From Tenggerimyces flavus (lineage in GTDB: Bacteria; Actinomycetota; Actinomycetes; Propionibacteriales; Actinopolymorphaceae): a stretch of DNA of 64,000 nt. The DNA lies in NCBI RefSeq assembly GCF_016907715.1, contig NZ_JAFBCM010000001.1, positions 2,480,001 through 2,544,000 of the forward strand. The letters run 5' to 3'. Positions within the stretch are counted from its first letter, which is position 1. Each line of letters begins with the position of its first letter. Both the position numbers and the translations under genes were made by a program. The notes beneath the pieces were generated by a model, which saw only the letters and a list, made by a program, of their open reading frames with translations, did not search any database and was not told the origin of the DNA. This document shows, in pieces, positions 34,470 to 42,758 of the stretch.

Positions 34470-34975
34470 GACTGCTTCTCCAAGCTGTCGGCGAGCTCCC
34501 GGAGAGCCCGTGAGACGTGCGACTTGACGGTGGTGGGCGAGACGCCCATCACGGCGCCGGCCTCGGCGTCGGAGAGGTCCATCCAGTAGCGGAGGACGAG
34601 CGCCTCGCGCCGCCGTACCGGCAGCCGGTCGACGGCGCGGAGCAGCTCGCGGTGCTCGTCCCTGATGACCACGGCTTCCTCCGCCGAGGCTGCCGGCGGC
34701 TCGGGCGGGGGCTGTTTGCGCCGCACGACATGCAGATGCCGGTGTCGGCCACGGACCAGGTTGACCACGGTCCGCTGGACGTAGCTCACCGGGTCGCGCG
34801 CCCGGTCCCACGCCTGGTAGAGCCGAACGAACGCCTCCTGCGCCACGTTCTCCGGGTCGTCGGCTCCGAGCAGCGCGGCCAGCCGCACCATCCGCGCCGC
34901 GTGCCCGTAGAACAGCTCCCCGAACTCCCCGCGTGCCGTGTCCACCTCGGGACCCGCCTTCGTCAGTAGCTCCAC
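34466..34975 (-). CDS. ECF-type RNA polymerase sigma factor (SigE-like family)
   Basis: A 169-aa sigma-70-family factor with regions 2 and 4 only. Region 2 includes FGELFYGHAARMVRLAALL and DPENVAQEAFVRLYQAWDR; region 4 has LPVRRREALVLRYWMDLSDA and GAVMGVSPTTVKSHVSRALR, the DNA-recognition helix. It would direct transcription of an extracytoplasmic-response regulon held in check by the anti-sigma-like protein encoded in the overlapping downstream gene. The GTG at 34975 is chosen as the first start giving normal length; no strong ribosome site precedes it, so a start farther upstream is possible. Confidence 0.88.
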   Translation of the reverse strand: MELLTKAGPEVDTARGEFGELFYGHAARMVRLAALLGADDPENVAQEAFVRLYQAWDRARDPVSYVQRTVVNLVRGRHRHLHVVRRKQPPPEPPAASAEEAVVIRDEHRELLRAVDRLPVRRREALVLRYWMDLSDAEAGAVMGVSPTTVKSHVSRALRELADSLEKQS

Positions 34976-35042
34976 GCTAGATAGATGCGCGACCGGGCTG
35001 GAAGTTGCACACGGTCTGTCCGCTTCCTGGCAGAGTCGGCCC

Positions 35043-35861
35043 ATGCGCGTACTGGTCTCGGTGGACATGGAGGGCATCGCCGGTGTCGTCGACGGCGTGG
35101 ATGTGCGGCCGGGGGAGAGTGAGTACGAGCGCAACCGGGAGCTGATGACGGCTGAGGCCAACGCCGCGGTGCGGGGCGTCTTCGCACACGCGGGGTCGGC
35201 CGAGGTGTTGGTGAGCGACGCGCACGCGCGGTTCCGCAACCTCCTCCCTGAGCGGCTCGACCGGCGTGCCCGGCTGCTGCGCGGCAAGCCCAAGCAGTGG
35301 GGCATGCTCGCCGGCATCGAGTCGGGCGTGGACGCGGTCGTGTTCGTCGGCTACCACGGCAAGGCCGGCTCGGCGCAGTCCGTTCTCGCCCACACGGTGA
35401 ACGGCGGGGTGTTCGCCGACGTGCGGTGCAACGGCACCTCGCTGGGCGAGATCGGCCTGAACGCCGCGCTGGCCGCACATCACCAGGCCGTCCCCGTCCT
35501 CGTCGCGGGCGACGACACGGTCGCGGCCGAGGCCGGCGGGATCGTCCCCGGCATCCACGCCGTCGTGGTCAAGCGCGCCCTCGGCGCCCGTGCAGCCGAG
35601 TCGCTGCACCCCGAGGAGGCGTGCGCCCGTATCGAGGCCGGCGTCCCCGACGCCCTCCGCGACCGCGCCGCCGTCCGCCCACCCCGCTTCGGCGACCAGG
35701 TCCAGCTGGAGATCGACGTCCTCAGCCCCGGCATGACCGAGCTAGCCCTGCTCATCCCGGGCATGGAGCGCCTGGACGGCTGCACCCTCCGTTACCAGGC
35801 TGCCGACTTCCCGACCGCGTACCGCCTGGTCCAGCTCGTCTCCGTCCTCGGGAGCAGCTAG
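35043..35861 (+). CDS. M55-family D-aminopeptidase (DppA-like)
   Basis: A 272-aa zinc-dependent D-aminopeptidase of the DppA family, which releases D-amino acids such as D-Ala from peptides and may help recycle peptidoglycan peptides. VLVSVDMEGIAGVV holds the Asp-x-Glu metal ligands; SDAHARFRNLLP, VGYHGKAGS and VPVLVAGDDTVAAEA provide the remaining ligand and catalytic regions. Cytoplasmic, no signal peptide. Single gene, divergent from the sigma factor. A two-hairpin repeat and a MITE-like element follow in the 361-base gap downstream. Confidence 0.9.
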   Translation: MRVLVSVDMEGIAGVVDGVDVRPGESEYERNRELMTAEANAAVRGVFAHAGSAEVLVSDAHARFRNLLPERLDRRARLLRGKPKQWGMLAGIESGVDAVVFVGYHGKAGSAQSVLAHTVNGGVFADVRCNGTSLGEIGLNAALAAHHQAVPVLVAGDDTVAAEAGGIVPGIHAVVVKRALGARAAESLHPEEACARIEAGVPDALRDRAAVRPPRFGDQVQLEIDVLSPGMTELALLIPGMERLDGCTLRYQAADFPTAYRLVQLVSVLGSS

Positions 35862-35914
35862 CCTCGATCTTTCGTCCGGCGGTGGGTTCGACCGGTCCGC
35901 CGCGCCCCGCCCCA

Positions 35915-35981
35915 GGGCAAATGATCATGTTTACATGATCATTTGCCCCTTTACGTGGGGTGGACGCCAGGTAGAGCGGCG
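35915..35981. repeat. two-hairpin intergenic repeat, copy C
   Basis: Third copy, in inverse orientation. The palindrome has perfect 15-base arms, GGGCAAATGATCATG (35915-35929) and CATGATCATTTGCCC (35934-35948), around TTTA. The companion segment CTTTACGTGGGGTGGACGC and CAGGTAGAGCGG follows at 35949-35981. It begins 53 bases after the D-aminopeptidase stop and could act as a terminator, but the arms are AT-rich in the middle. The rest of 35862-36222 is the MITE-like element and spacer. Confidence 0.85.
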
Positions 35982-36014
35982 ACTGGCCGGGTAAGGCGAC
36001 CACGACGCTTCACC

Positions 36015-36219
36015 TACGGAGTGCCTTCCCTCTCAGCTCACTCGAGACGTCGCCACACCTCTCGCAATCCCGCCTGGCCGCGGTGCACGTCGTCACCCAA
36101 GGACAAACGATGAATTCCTCCTGCACCACGCCCAGCCGGGCGCGCTCTGTGAATTTCCTTGGGGCCGCGCGCCATCGCGCCGCGCGCGATGACCGACGCT
36201 ACTTAAGAGACACGGCCTA
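36015..36219. mobile_element. MITE-like element, copy 2 (left end degenerate)
   Basis: Shares the interior of the other two copies, from ATCCCGCCTGGCCGCGGTGC through ATTCCTCCTGCACCACGCCC. It has a clear right end, CTTAAGAGACACGGCCTA (36202-36219), the complement of TAGGCCGTGTCTC. The left terminal repeat is badly eroded or carries an insertion, so the left boundary near 36015 is approximate. It lies between the D-aminopeptidase and a small membrane frame that starts 4 bases after the right end. Confidence 0.7.
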
Positions 36220-36222
36220 GCC

Positions 36223-36366
36223 GTGAACGCGATCGTCATCGTCCTGTTCGTCGTACAGAGCCTTCAGGCACCGGCCGTCGCAGCCCTGGGAGCGGCCGCC
36301 GTCATCTGCGCCGCGTTCGCCGTCCTGGAGTACCGCGCGACCCGGGCCGTGCCGCAGGAGCAGTAG
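36223..36366 (+). CDS. small two-helix membrane protein or gene remnant
   Basis: A 47-aa frame starting with GTG three bases beyond the right end of a MITE-like element. It encodes two hydrophobic stretches, NAIVIVLFVVQSL and AVAALGAAAVICAAFAVL, then a basic/acidic tail, EYRATRAVPQEQ. No ribosome site is visible before the GTG, and the frame could be the C-terminal remainder of a membrane protein cut by the element. No family recognised. Its stop region contains TAGACCAGT, like half of a DasR-type operator. Confidence 0.4.
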   Translation: MNAIVIVLFVVQSLQAPAVAALGAAAVICAAFAVLEYRATRAVPQEQ

Positions 36367-36528
36367 ACCAGTGGTCCGCAACGCGCCCCCAACGGCCCTG
36401 GTCAGCCGCAAAGGCCCAGGCCAGCCAGCGGACGGGTGGTCTACATTCGATCCGTCAGGGGATAGCGCCAGCCCGCGATCTGGCGTCAAGTAGAGAGGCA
36501 GCGGCGGAGTAGGGAAGGAGTGTCGGCT

Positions 36529-37281
36529 ATGCAGAGCTCGCCCCCCGGCAAGGTTGGAGAGATCCGAGCACGGCTGCTCAGCCTCGTCGACAACCTCCCC
36601 GAGGGCGCCCTGTTGCCGTCCGAACGCGAGCTCGCCGCCAAATGGCAGGTCTCTCGGATGACCCTCCGCAGAGCCATGGACGAGCTCGTCGCCGAAGAGC
36701 TGCTCATCCGCAGACAAGGCAGCGGTACGTTCACCTGCCGCCCCAAGGTCGTCCGGCGGCTGGTGATGACCTCGTTCTCCGACGACATGCGCCGGCGTGG
36801 ACTCACGCCGGGCAGCACGACGCTGGAGTTCCGCCGGCACCGCGCGGACCGCGGCCTGGCACGCCGGCTTCGCATCCCGGTCGGGGACATGGTCCTCGCG
36901 TTCATCCGCCTCCGAACGGCCGACGACGTGCCGATGGTGGTCGAACGCACCAGCCTCCCCGACGCCTACGTCCCCGGTCTGCAGCCGGAGGACCTCAACA
37001 ACTCCTGGTACGAGCTCCTCGCCGTCCGCTACGGCGTCGAGGTCGCCACCGGCACGTCACGGCTCGAGCCAGCGATGCCCGACACCCGGACCGCCGAATG
37101 GCTCGGCATCCCGGTCACTCAACCCTGCTTGGTGTTTCGAACGACAGTCCTCGATGGCCGCGGGCGCGTCTTCGAAACCGGCAGTGCCGTCTATCGCGGT
37201 GACCGCTACACCCTCACCGCCGAGCTCCGACCTCCACGACAGGTCGTCCGCCCCAACGTCGGCATGGGGCCCACGGGGTAA
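36529..37281 (+). CDS. GntR/HutC-family regulator, DasR-like
   Basis: A 250-aa regulator with an N-terminal winged helix (PSERELAAKWQVSRMTLRRA and LLIRRQGSGTFTCRP) and a C-terminal UTRA ligand domain (MTSFSDDMRRRGLTPGSTTL to VYRGDRYTLTAELRPPR). The DMRRRGLTP and YRGDRY segments resemble DasR, the GlcNAc-responsive regulator of streptomycetes. The ATG at 36529 follows GGGAAGGAG by 8 bases. It heads the sugar ABC-nanE cluster, and a phosphorylated amino sugar is the likely effector. Operator-like half-sites lie upstream; a full palindrome lies before the SIS-GH84 operon. Confidence 0.9.
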   Translation: MQSSPPGKVGEIRARLLSLVDNLPEGALLPSERELAAKWQVSRMTLRRAMDELVAEELLIRRQGSGTFTCRPKVVRRLVMTSFSDDMRRRGLTPGSTTLEFRRHRADRGLARRLRIPVGDMVLAFIRLRTADDVPMVVERTSLPDAYVPGLQPEDLNNSWYELLAVRYGVEVATGTSRLEPAMPDTRTAEWLGIPVTQPCLVFRTTVLDGRGRVFETGSAVYRGDRYTLTAELRPPRQVVRPNVGMGPTG

Positions 37282-37308
37282 AGTCCCTCCCTCGCAACGG
37301 AGTCAGTC

Positions 37309-38607
37309 ATGTCAACCCTCACACGTCGCCACCTCGTGGGCTCAATCGCCTTGCTGGCAGTGGTTTCCGCCCTCGCCGCCTGCGGCAACAACGGAGCGGG
37401 CACGGCCGATGGCAAGGTCACCTTGACGTTCTGGTCGCACACGCACCCGCCGATGGTCGAGCTCAACAAGAAGCTCGTCGCGGAGTACGAGAAGCAACAC
37501 ACCAACGTGAAAGTCCAATACGAGACGATCCCGAACGACCAGTTCGGAACGAAGATGCTGACCTCGCTGTCGAACGGCAGCGGCCCGGACATCATCAACA
37601 TGGACGACAGCGCGCTGCGCGGCGAGTACCTGCCGAAGAAGCTGCTCGCCCCGATCGACCCCGAGGGCTTCGGCGCCAAGTCGGTCGACGAGATTCGCGC
37701 CAAATACAACGAAGGTACGCTCGACGGCGCCTCCGCGGACGGCCAGCTGTACGGCGTTCCCAGCGAGTTCAACGCCACCGCGTTCGTCATCAACACCAAG
37801 CACTTCAAGGACGCCGGGCTCGATCCCGCGAAGCCGCCGGCCACTTGGGACGACGTCACGACGTACGGCAAGAAGCTCGTCGCCGCCGGACACGAGCAGG
37901 CGTTCAGCTTCAACTACCTGCACTCCGGCTGGTACACCCAGCAGCTGCAGACTTTGCTCAACCAGACCGGCGGCGAGATCGCCGATCCGAAGACGCTGAA
38001 GGAAGCCGTCACCTCGCCCGAGGCCGTGAAAGCCCTGCAGATCTGGGCGAAACTCGCCACCGGACCGGACAAGGTGCACGACCCGAACGCCTCGTCGAGA
38101 GACGCGACGTCGCCGTTCTCCGACCTCGCGACCGGCCGCCAGTCGATGGCCGTCGTCTATCCCTGGTCGATGGAACAGATCCGGCAGAGCAACCCCGACA
38201 CGTACAAGGAGCTCCAGGTCGTCCCGCTGCCGCAGGTCGATCCGGCCAAGCCGGTCAACCGCTGGTACGCGTACTACTGGGCCGTAAACGTCGCCAGCAA
38301 GCAGCAGCCCGAGGCGTGGAAGTTCATCTCGTTCATGGCCGACAACCACGAGCGTTGGATCGCCGACGTCGACTTCATCCAACCCGTCAAGGGCTGGGAG
38401 ACCAGCGCGGCCGCGAAAGAGCTGCCCGCGTTGGACGTCTGGGCGGGCGCGTACGCGAACGGCGCGTTCGACACCGTCGTTCCGCACTACGCCGAGATCC
38501 AGGACGCCGTGACCGAGATGGTCAACGACGCCGTATTCAACGGAGTCGCCCCCGAGGAGGCGGCGAAGAAGGCGGCCGACCAGATCCAGCGCAGCCTGGA
38601 CAGCTAG
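37309..38607 (+). CDS. ABC sugar transporter, solute-binding lipoprotein
   Basis: A 432-aa extracellular binding protein of the carbohydrate (CUT1) class. The signal peptide ends in lipobox SALAACGNN. Typical features are LTFWSHTHPPMVELNKKLV, ETIPNDQFGTKMLTSLSNGSGPDII, GQLYGVPSEFNATAFVINT and NRWYAYYWAVNVASKQQPEA. It captures a sugar, from context probably an amino-sugar oligomer or monomer, and delivers it to the two permeases encoded next. Starts 27 bases after the regulator. The ATPase is missing from the cluster, as usual where one MsiK-like ATPase serves several importers. Confidence 0.93.
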   Translation: MSTLTRRHLVGSIALLAVVSALAACGNNGAGTADGKVTLTFWSHTHPPMVELNKKLVAEYEKQHTNVKVQYETIPNDQFGTKMLTSLSNGSGPDIINMDDSALRGEYLPKKLLAPIDPEGFGAKSVDEIRAKYNEGTLDGASADGQLYGVPSEFNATAFVINTKHFKDAGLDPAKPPATWDDVTTYGKKLVAAGHEQAFSFNYLHSGWYTQQLQTLLNQTGGEIADPKTLKEAVTSPEAVKALQIWAKLATGPDKVHDPNASSRDATSPFSDLATGRQSMAVVYPWSMEQIRQSNPDTYKELQVVPLPQVDPAKPVNRWYAYYWAVNVASKQQPEAWKFISFMADNHERWIADVDFIQPVKGWETSAAAKELPALDVWAGAYANGAFDTVVPHYAEIQDAVTEMVNDAVFNGVAPEEAAKKAADQIQRSLDS

Positions 38608-38613
38608 CCGACG

Positions 38614-39546
38614 ATGGCGATTCTCAGCAACAGGACGTCCGAGCGGTCCGCGGAGGTCGATCCCGCGGACCCCGGACGCCGTGGGCGGCGGAGGCGGCGC
38701 GGGATCGGGCTCTCGCGCGACGTGATCGGCGCGCTGCTCGCCGTTCCCGCCGTCGTCCTGTTCGCGGCGTTCGCGGTCTACCCGATGCTGCGGGTGTTCT
38801 ACCTGAGCGTCTTCGACTACAACCTGACCTCGGATCCCGAGTTCGTCGGGCTGGCCAACTTCGCCTTCCTGGCAACGGATTCGCGCTTCCACGAGGCGCT
38901 CGGCCAGACCGGCTTCTACGTGCTCGGTACGTACGGTCCCGCCCTGATCCTCGCGCTCGTCCTCGCCCAGGCGCTGCACACCAAGACCCGCGGCATGGGC
39001 CTGGTGCGGCTGCTGTACTTCGTCCCGGTCGCGATGAGCTGGGTCGCCGTCTCGGTGATCTGGCGCGTCGTGCTGCACCCGGACGGCCTGCTCAACCAGG
39101 CGCTGTCGATCGACGTGAACTGGCTGACCAGCTCCTCGACCGCGCGCTGGGGCCTGGTGATCATGAGCGTCTGGAAGGAGATGGGCTTCTTCCTGATCCT
39201 GTTCCTCGCCGGGCTGCAGGCCATCTCGCCCGACCTGCACGAGGCCGCGTCGCTCGACGGCGCCGGCAGCTTCCGCAGATTCTGGCATCTGACCCTGCCG
39301 TTGCTGCGACCCGTGACCGCGGTGTGTGCTGTGATGGCGGTGATCCGGGGGTTTCAGGCGTTCAGCCCGCAAGTCGTACTGACGGGCGGCTCGTTCGAGA
39401 CCGAGGTGATCAACCTGTTCGTGTACAAGACCGCGTTCGAGAACGCGCGCATGGGACGCGCGTCCGCGGTCGCCGTCCTGATGTTCGGGGCGTTGCTCCT
39501 GCTCACGCTCATCCAGCTCCGCGCGTTCCGGAGGCGAGACCGGTGA
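38614..39546 (+). CDS. ABC sugar transporter permease (MalF/UgpA type)
   Basis: A 310-aa inner-membrane permease with six predicted helices after an Arg-rich start. The first helix is GALLAVPAVVLFAAFAVYPM. The cytoplasmic EAA loop reads LHEAASLDGAGSFRRFWHLT near residue 210 and docks the ATPase. It pairs with the second permease, which overlaps it by 4 bases, and with the lipoprotein encoded 6 bases upstream. Substrate is inferred from NanE and GH84 genes nearby. Confidence 0.93.
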   Translation: MAILSNRTSERSAEVDPADPGRRGRRRRRGIGLSRDVIGALLAVPAVVLFAAFAVYPMLRVFYLSVFDYNLTSDPEFVGLANFAFLATDSRFHEALGQTGFYVLGTYGPALILALVLAQALHTKTRGMGLVRLLYFVPVAMSWVAVSVIWRVVLHPDGLLNQALSIDVNWLTSSSTARWGLVIMSVWKEMGFFLILFLAGLQAISPDLHEAASLDGAGSFRRFWHLTLPLLRPVTAVCAVMAVIRGFQAFSPQVVLTGGSFETEVINLFVYKTAFENARMGRASAVAVLMFGALLLLTLIQLRAFRRRDR

Positions 39547-40370
39547 GCGCCACGCTCGGCCGCGTCCTGCGCGTCTCGCTCACCACGCTGGGCGGGCTGA
39601 TCTTCGTGTCTGTGTTGGTGTACGCGACGCTGTCGGCGCTCAAGCCAGCGAGCGAGGTGCTCGCCGTTCCGCTGTCGTGGTTGCCGAGTACGTTCGAATG
39701 GTCCAACTTCGCGCTGCCGTTCACCGAGACGCCGTTCGCGCGCTACTACCTGAACAGCGTCGTGGTGGGCGTCAGTGTCACCGTGCTGAACGTGGTGACG
39801 TGCACGGCGGCTGGGTACAGCTTCTCCAAGTTCGGCTACCGCGGCCGGAACGCGGTCTTCGTGATCATCCTGGCCACGTTGATGGTGCCGGTCGAGATCA
39901 TCTACGTGCCATTGTACGCCCTGGTCTTCCAGCTGGGTTGGGTGAACTCGTTCGCGGGCCTGATCATCCCAGCCGGCACGAGCGCGTTCGGCATCTTCCT
40001 GATGCGGCAGTCGATCGACTCGGTGCCGGACGAGCTGCTCGAGGCGGCTCGGCTGGACGGTGCGGGCGAGCTTCGTACGCTCGTGTCGATCGTCGCGCCG
40101 GTCGTCCGCGCGCCGATCGCCGCGTTGGCGCTGTTCATCTTCATGACGAACTGGGACAGCCACCTGTGGCCCCTGCTGGTGGGCGCCGACGACGCCCACC
40201 GCACCCTGCCCGTCGGCCTGGCCGCGATGCAGGCGAACAACCTCGGCAGTGCGGGAGTGCCGATGATGATGGCAGCGGCGCTGCTGGCTCTGCTGCCGAC
40301 TTTGTTGCTGTTTCTCTCGCTACAGCGAAGGTTTGTCGAGGGAGTGACCATGACTGCGGGAATGAGGTGA
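39543..40370 (+). CDS. ABC sugar transporter permease (MalG/UgpE type)
   Basis: A 275-aa second permease of the CUT1 importer. The first helix is LTTLGGLIFVSVLVYATLSAL, followed by five further helices, with the EAA loop LLEAARLDGAGELRTLVSIV around residue 165. The GTG start lies within the upstream permease's stop (GTGA). Together the two permeases form the transmembrane channel. nanE begins three bases after the stop. Confidence 0.93.
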   Translation: MSATLGRVLRVSLTTLGGLIFVSVLVYATLSALKPASEVLAVPLSWLPSTFEWSNFALPFTETPFARYYLNSVVVGVSVTVLNVVTCTAAGYSFSKFGYRGRNAVFVIILATLMVPVEIIYVPLYALVFQLGWVNSFAGLIIPAGTSAFGIFLMRQSIDSVPDELLEAARLDGAGELRTLVSIVAPVVRAPIAALALFIFMTNWDSHLWPLLVGADDAHRTLPVGLAAMQANNLGSAGVPMMMAAALLALLPTLLLFLSLQRRFVEGVTMTAGMR

Positions 40371-40373
40371 GCT

Positions 40374-41045
40374 GTGGTGTCAAGACTGCCGTACGCGGCG
40401 GGTGCGTTGATCGTGTCGTGTCAGGCGCGACCGGGCAATCCGCTGCATGGTCCGGAGCCGATGTCGCTGATGGCGAAAGCCGCCGTTGACGGCGGGGCGT
40501 CCGGGATCCGCGCCAATGGACCGGTGGATGTCGCGGCGATCCGCGCCGAGGTGTCCGTGCCGATCATCGGCATCTACAAGGTGGGCGACCCGTCTGGCGT
40601 TTTCATCACGCCGACGGTGGAGTCGGCCGCCGACGTCGTACGAGCGGGCGCCGACGTCGTCGCCTTGGACGGGACGCTGCGGCCTCGTCCGAACGGGCAC
40701 ACGTTGGCGACGCAGATCGAGTGGATCCATGCTGAGCTGGGCGTTCCCGTTCTGGCGGACGTGGACAGCGTCGAGTCGGCGCTCGTGGCGCGGGACGCTG
40801 GCGCTGACGCGGTGGCGACGACGTTGTCCGGCTACACGAACGGGTCGGTGCCGACAGACCCGGACATCCGACTGGTCGCAGACCTGGCGGCGAAGCTGGA
40901 CTGCGAGGTCGTCGCGGAGGGGCGGTATCGGACCGCTGCGGACGTCCGGGCCGCTCTCGACGCCGGTGCGCACGCGGTCGTCGTGGGTACGGCGATCACG
41001 AACCCGTTGGCGATCACGCGGTGGATGGTGGAGGCGATGCGGTGA
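40374..41045 (+). CDS. nanE: N-acetylmannosamine-6-phosphate 2-epimerase
   Basis: A 223-aa TIM-barrel enzyme converting ManNAc-6-P to GlcNAc-6-P, feeding amino sugars into glycolysis by NagA/NagB. IVSCQARPGNPLHGPEPMS is the N-terminal signature; the catalytic Lys lies in PIIGIYKVGDPSGVFITPT and the catalytic Glu in CEVVAEGRYRT; VALDGTLRPRPNG and AVVVGTAITNP bind phosphate. Two in-frame GTG codons (40374, 40377) could start it. Its stop overlaps the ceramidase-like gene. No NanA or NanK is visible, so free sialic acid use is not shown. Confidence 0.93.
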   Translation: MVSRLPYAAGALIVSCQARPGNPLHGPEPMSLMAKAAVDGGASGIRANGPVDVAAIRAEVSVPIIGIYKVGDPSGVFITPTVESAADVVRAGADVVALDGTLRPRPNGHTLATQIEWIHAELGVPVLADVDSVESALVARDAGADAVATTLSGYTNGSVPTDPDIRLVADLAAKLDCEVVAEGRYRTAADVRAALDAGAHAVVVGTAITNPLAITRWMVEAMR

Positions 41046-42256
41046 GGTGCGGGCACGGCGTGCACCCGTTCTCGATCCCGGACGGCTCCTTGATGGGCGG
41101 GTACGCGGCCCGTCTTGGTGGTAGTCAAGGCGTGCTTGACGGTCTTGAGGTGCACGCCTTCACAGTGTCGTCGGGCTCGCGGCGGCTGGTGTGGTTGGTG
41201 CTGGACGTGGTGGCGGTGAACGTCGACCTGGTTGCCTCGATCACCGATGCTGTCGTGGCTGCTGTGCCGTCTACTGCCGCTGAGCTGGTCTGGGTGAGCG
41301 CGACGCATACGCACTCCGGGCCGGAGACGCGTGTTGGTGCCCTTGGTGAAGAGACGCCTGCGTGGCTGGTCTCGCTGCTGGTGCCGGCGGCCGTTCTCGC
41401 GGTGCGGCGGGCGGTGGCGGAGGAGGCCTCGGCGTCGCTGACCTGGCATCGCGGTCGGTTGGACGGCGTGGGCGCGCAGCGGAGTGGGCCCGCTCCTCGG
41501 TCGTGGGTGCCGGTCGACGTTCTCGCTGTGCGTGGGCCTGCTGGTCTGTCCGGGGCGGTGGCGGTGCTGCCCGTTCATCCGACCGTGTTGGGTGCCGACT
41601 CCTGCGTGGTGAGCGCTGATCTGGCGGGGGCTGTGCGTCGTTCTCTGGGCGAGCAGTTGGGTGCGCGTACGTGGGTGATGGTCGCGACCGGGGCGGCAGG
41701 CGACGTGTCGACGCGCTTACACCGGCGTGCGCAGACGCCCGAGGAGCTTTCCTGGCTTGGTGAGCTGGCGGCGAGCCAGCTGGTCAACCTGCTCGCGACG
41801 AACGGTTTCGAGGTCGCCGGAGCGCTCGACGGAGCCGTTTCTCCCGACCTGCCCATGCCGGCGCGTACCGATGCGCCGGACACCTCGACGATCGAGGCTC
41901 ATCGAGCCCGGCTCGTCGCGGCCCGGGCGAGCGGCGACCCGTTCGCCGTCCGGGAGGCGGAGACCGCGTTGCAGGGTGCCGAGCTCGGTGTCGGCCGGCG
42001 TTCTCCGTCCCCCCGGCTCGCCGTGTCGGTGCTGCGGATCGGCGACTTCACGCTGGTCGGGCTGGGCGGCGAACCGTACCTCGACCTCGCCGACCTGCTG
42101 CCGCCGAAGTCGGTGCTGGTCGGCTACACCGGCGGGTACCTGGGGTACCTGCCGACGCGAGCGGCGTACGCGACGCCGACCTACGAGGTGAACATGACGC
42201 CGGTGGCACCGGGCGGTGCCGAACTCGCGATCGAGGCTGCCGAGCGGCTCCGCTAG
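41042..42256 (+). CDS. neutral/alkaline ceramidase N-domain-like protein
   Basis: A 404-aa protein matching the N-terminal catalytic domain of neutral ceramidases. It opens HPFSIPDGSLMGGYAAR, has the metal-binding WVSATHTHSGPE with two conserved His, and later VMVATGAAGDVSTR and VGLGGEPYLDL. No signal peptide and no C-terminal Ig-like domain, unlike secreted ceramidases, so it probably acts in the cytoplasm on an N-acylated substrate, perhaps an N-acyl amino sugar. Codon 226 (41717-41719) is TTA. It is coupled to nanE by a 4-base overlap and shares a CTAG stop region with the convergent hemerythrin gene. Confidence 0.78.
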   Translation: MRCGHGVHPFSIPDGSLMGGYAARLGGSQGVLDGLEVHAFTVSSGSRRLVWLVLDVVAVNVDLVASITDAVVAAVPSTAAELVWVSATHTHSGPETRVGALGEETPAWLVSLLVPAAVLAVRRAVAEEASASLTWHRGRLDGVGAQRSGPAPRSWVPVDVLAVRGPAGLSGAVAVLPVHPTVLGADSCVVSADLAGAVRRSLGEQLGARTWVMVATGAAGDVSTRLHRRAQTPEELSWLGELAASQLVNLLATNGFEVAGALDGAVSPDLPMPARTDAPDTSTIEAHRARLVAARASGDPFAVREAETALQGAELGVGRRSPSPRLAVSVLRIGDFTLVGLGGEPYLDLADLLPPKSVLVGYTGGYLGYLPTRAAYATPTYEVNMTPVAPGGAELAIEAAERLR

Positions 42257-42723
42257 TCGTCTCCCCGCTCGAGGAAGGCGGGTCGTTCCCGTTCCCACTC
42301 GGGCACGTGGAGCGAGTTCAGCGCCGTGATGATCTTCTTCTCCTCGTAGAAGAAGTGCGACTCGAGCAGTACCGCGATGCCATCCAGCTCGCGGCCGATG
42401 GCCACGCGGTCGCCGGTGTCGAGGAGGTGCTGGAGGCGCTGCAGCAGGTGTTCGATCTGCCCGTGGTCGCGGCTCAGCGTGTCGAGGACAGGACTCAGCG
42501 TCGGGAACTGCTCGCGCAGCAAGGTGAACGCGTCGGAGTCCTCGCCGGTGTGGTGGCGGGTGATCGCGTGGCAGAACGCCAGGCAGTGGGTTCGTAGGTC
42601 GACGGCGGGCGAGTCCACGTTCTCGCGCAGGTGCGTGATCGTGTCGCGGAGCCAGTCATGGACGGCGATGAGCTGATTGCCGAACGCCGTGAGCCGGTCG
42701 TTCGCAGCGGAGATGTCATTCAA
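42253..42723 (-). CDS. hemerythrin HHE-domain protein
   Basis: A 156-aa four-helix-bundle protein of the HHE cation-binding family, likely binding a di-iron centre for oxygen or nitric oxide sensing, or iron storage. The His/Glu ligands fit LIAVHDWLRDTITHLREN, CHAITRHHTGEDSDAF, LSRDHGQIEHLLQRLQHLL and LLESHFFYEEKKI. The TTG at 42723 gives the natural start MNDISAANDRL, but no clear ribosome site precedes it. Its stop (CTA on the top strand) overlaps that of the ceramidase-like gene. Confidence 0.88.
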   Translation of the reverse strand: MNDISAANDRLTAFGNQLIAVHDWLRDTITHLRENVDSPAVDLRTHCLAFCHAITRHHTGEDSDAFTLLREQFPTLSPVLDTLSRDHGQIEHLLQRLQHLLDTGDRVAIGRELDGIAVLLESHFFYEEKKIITALNSLHVPEWERERPAFLERGDD

Positions 42724-42758
42724 GGCGAACGCATGACATCACCTCGCCGGGCCGGCCG

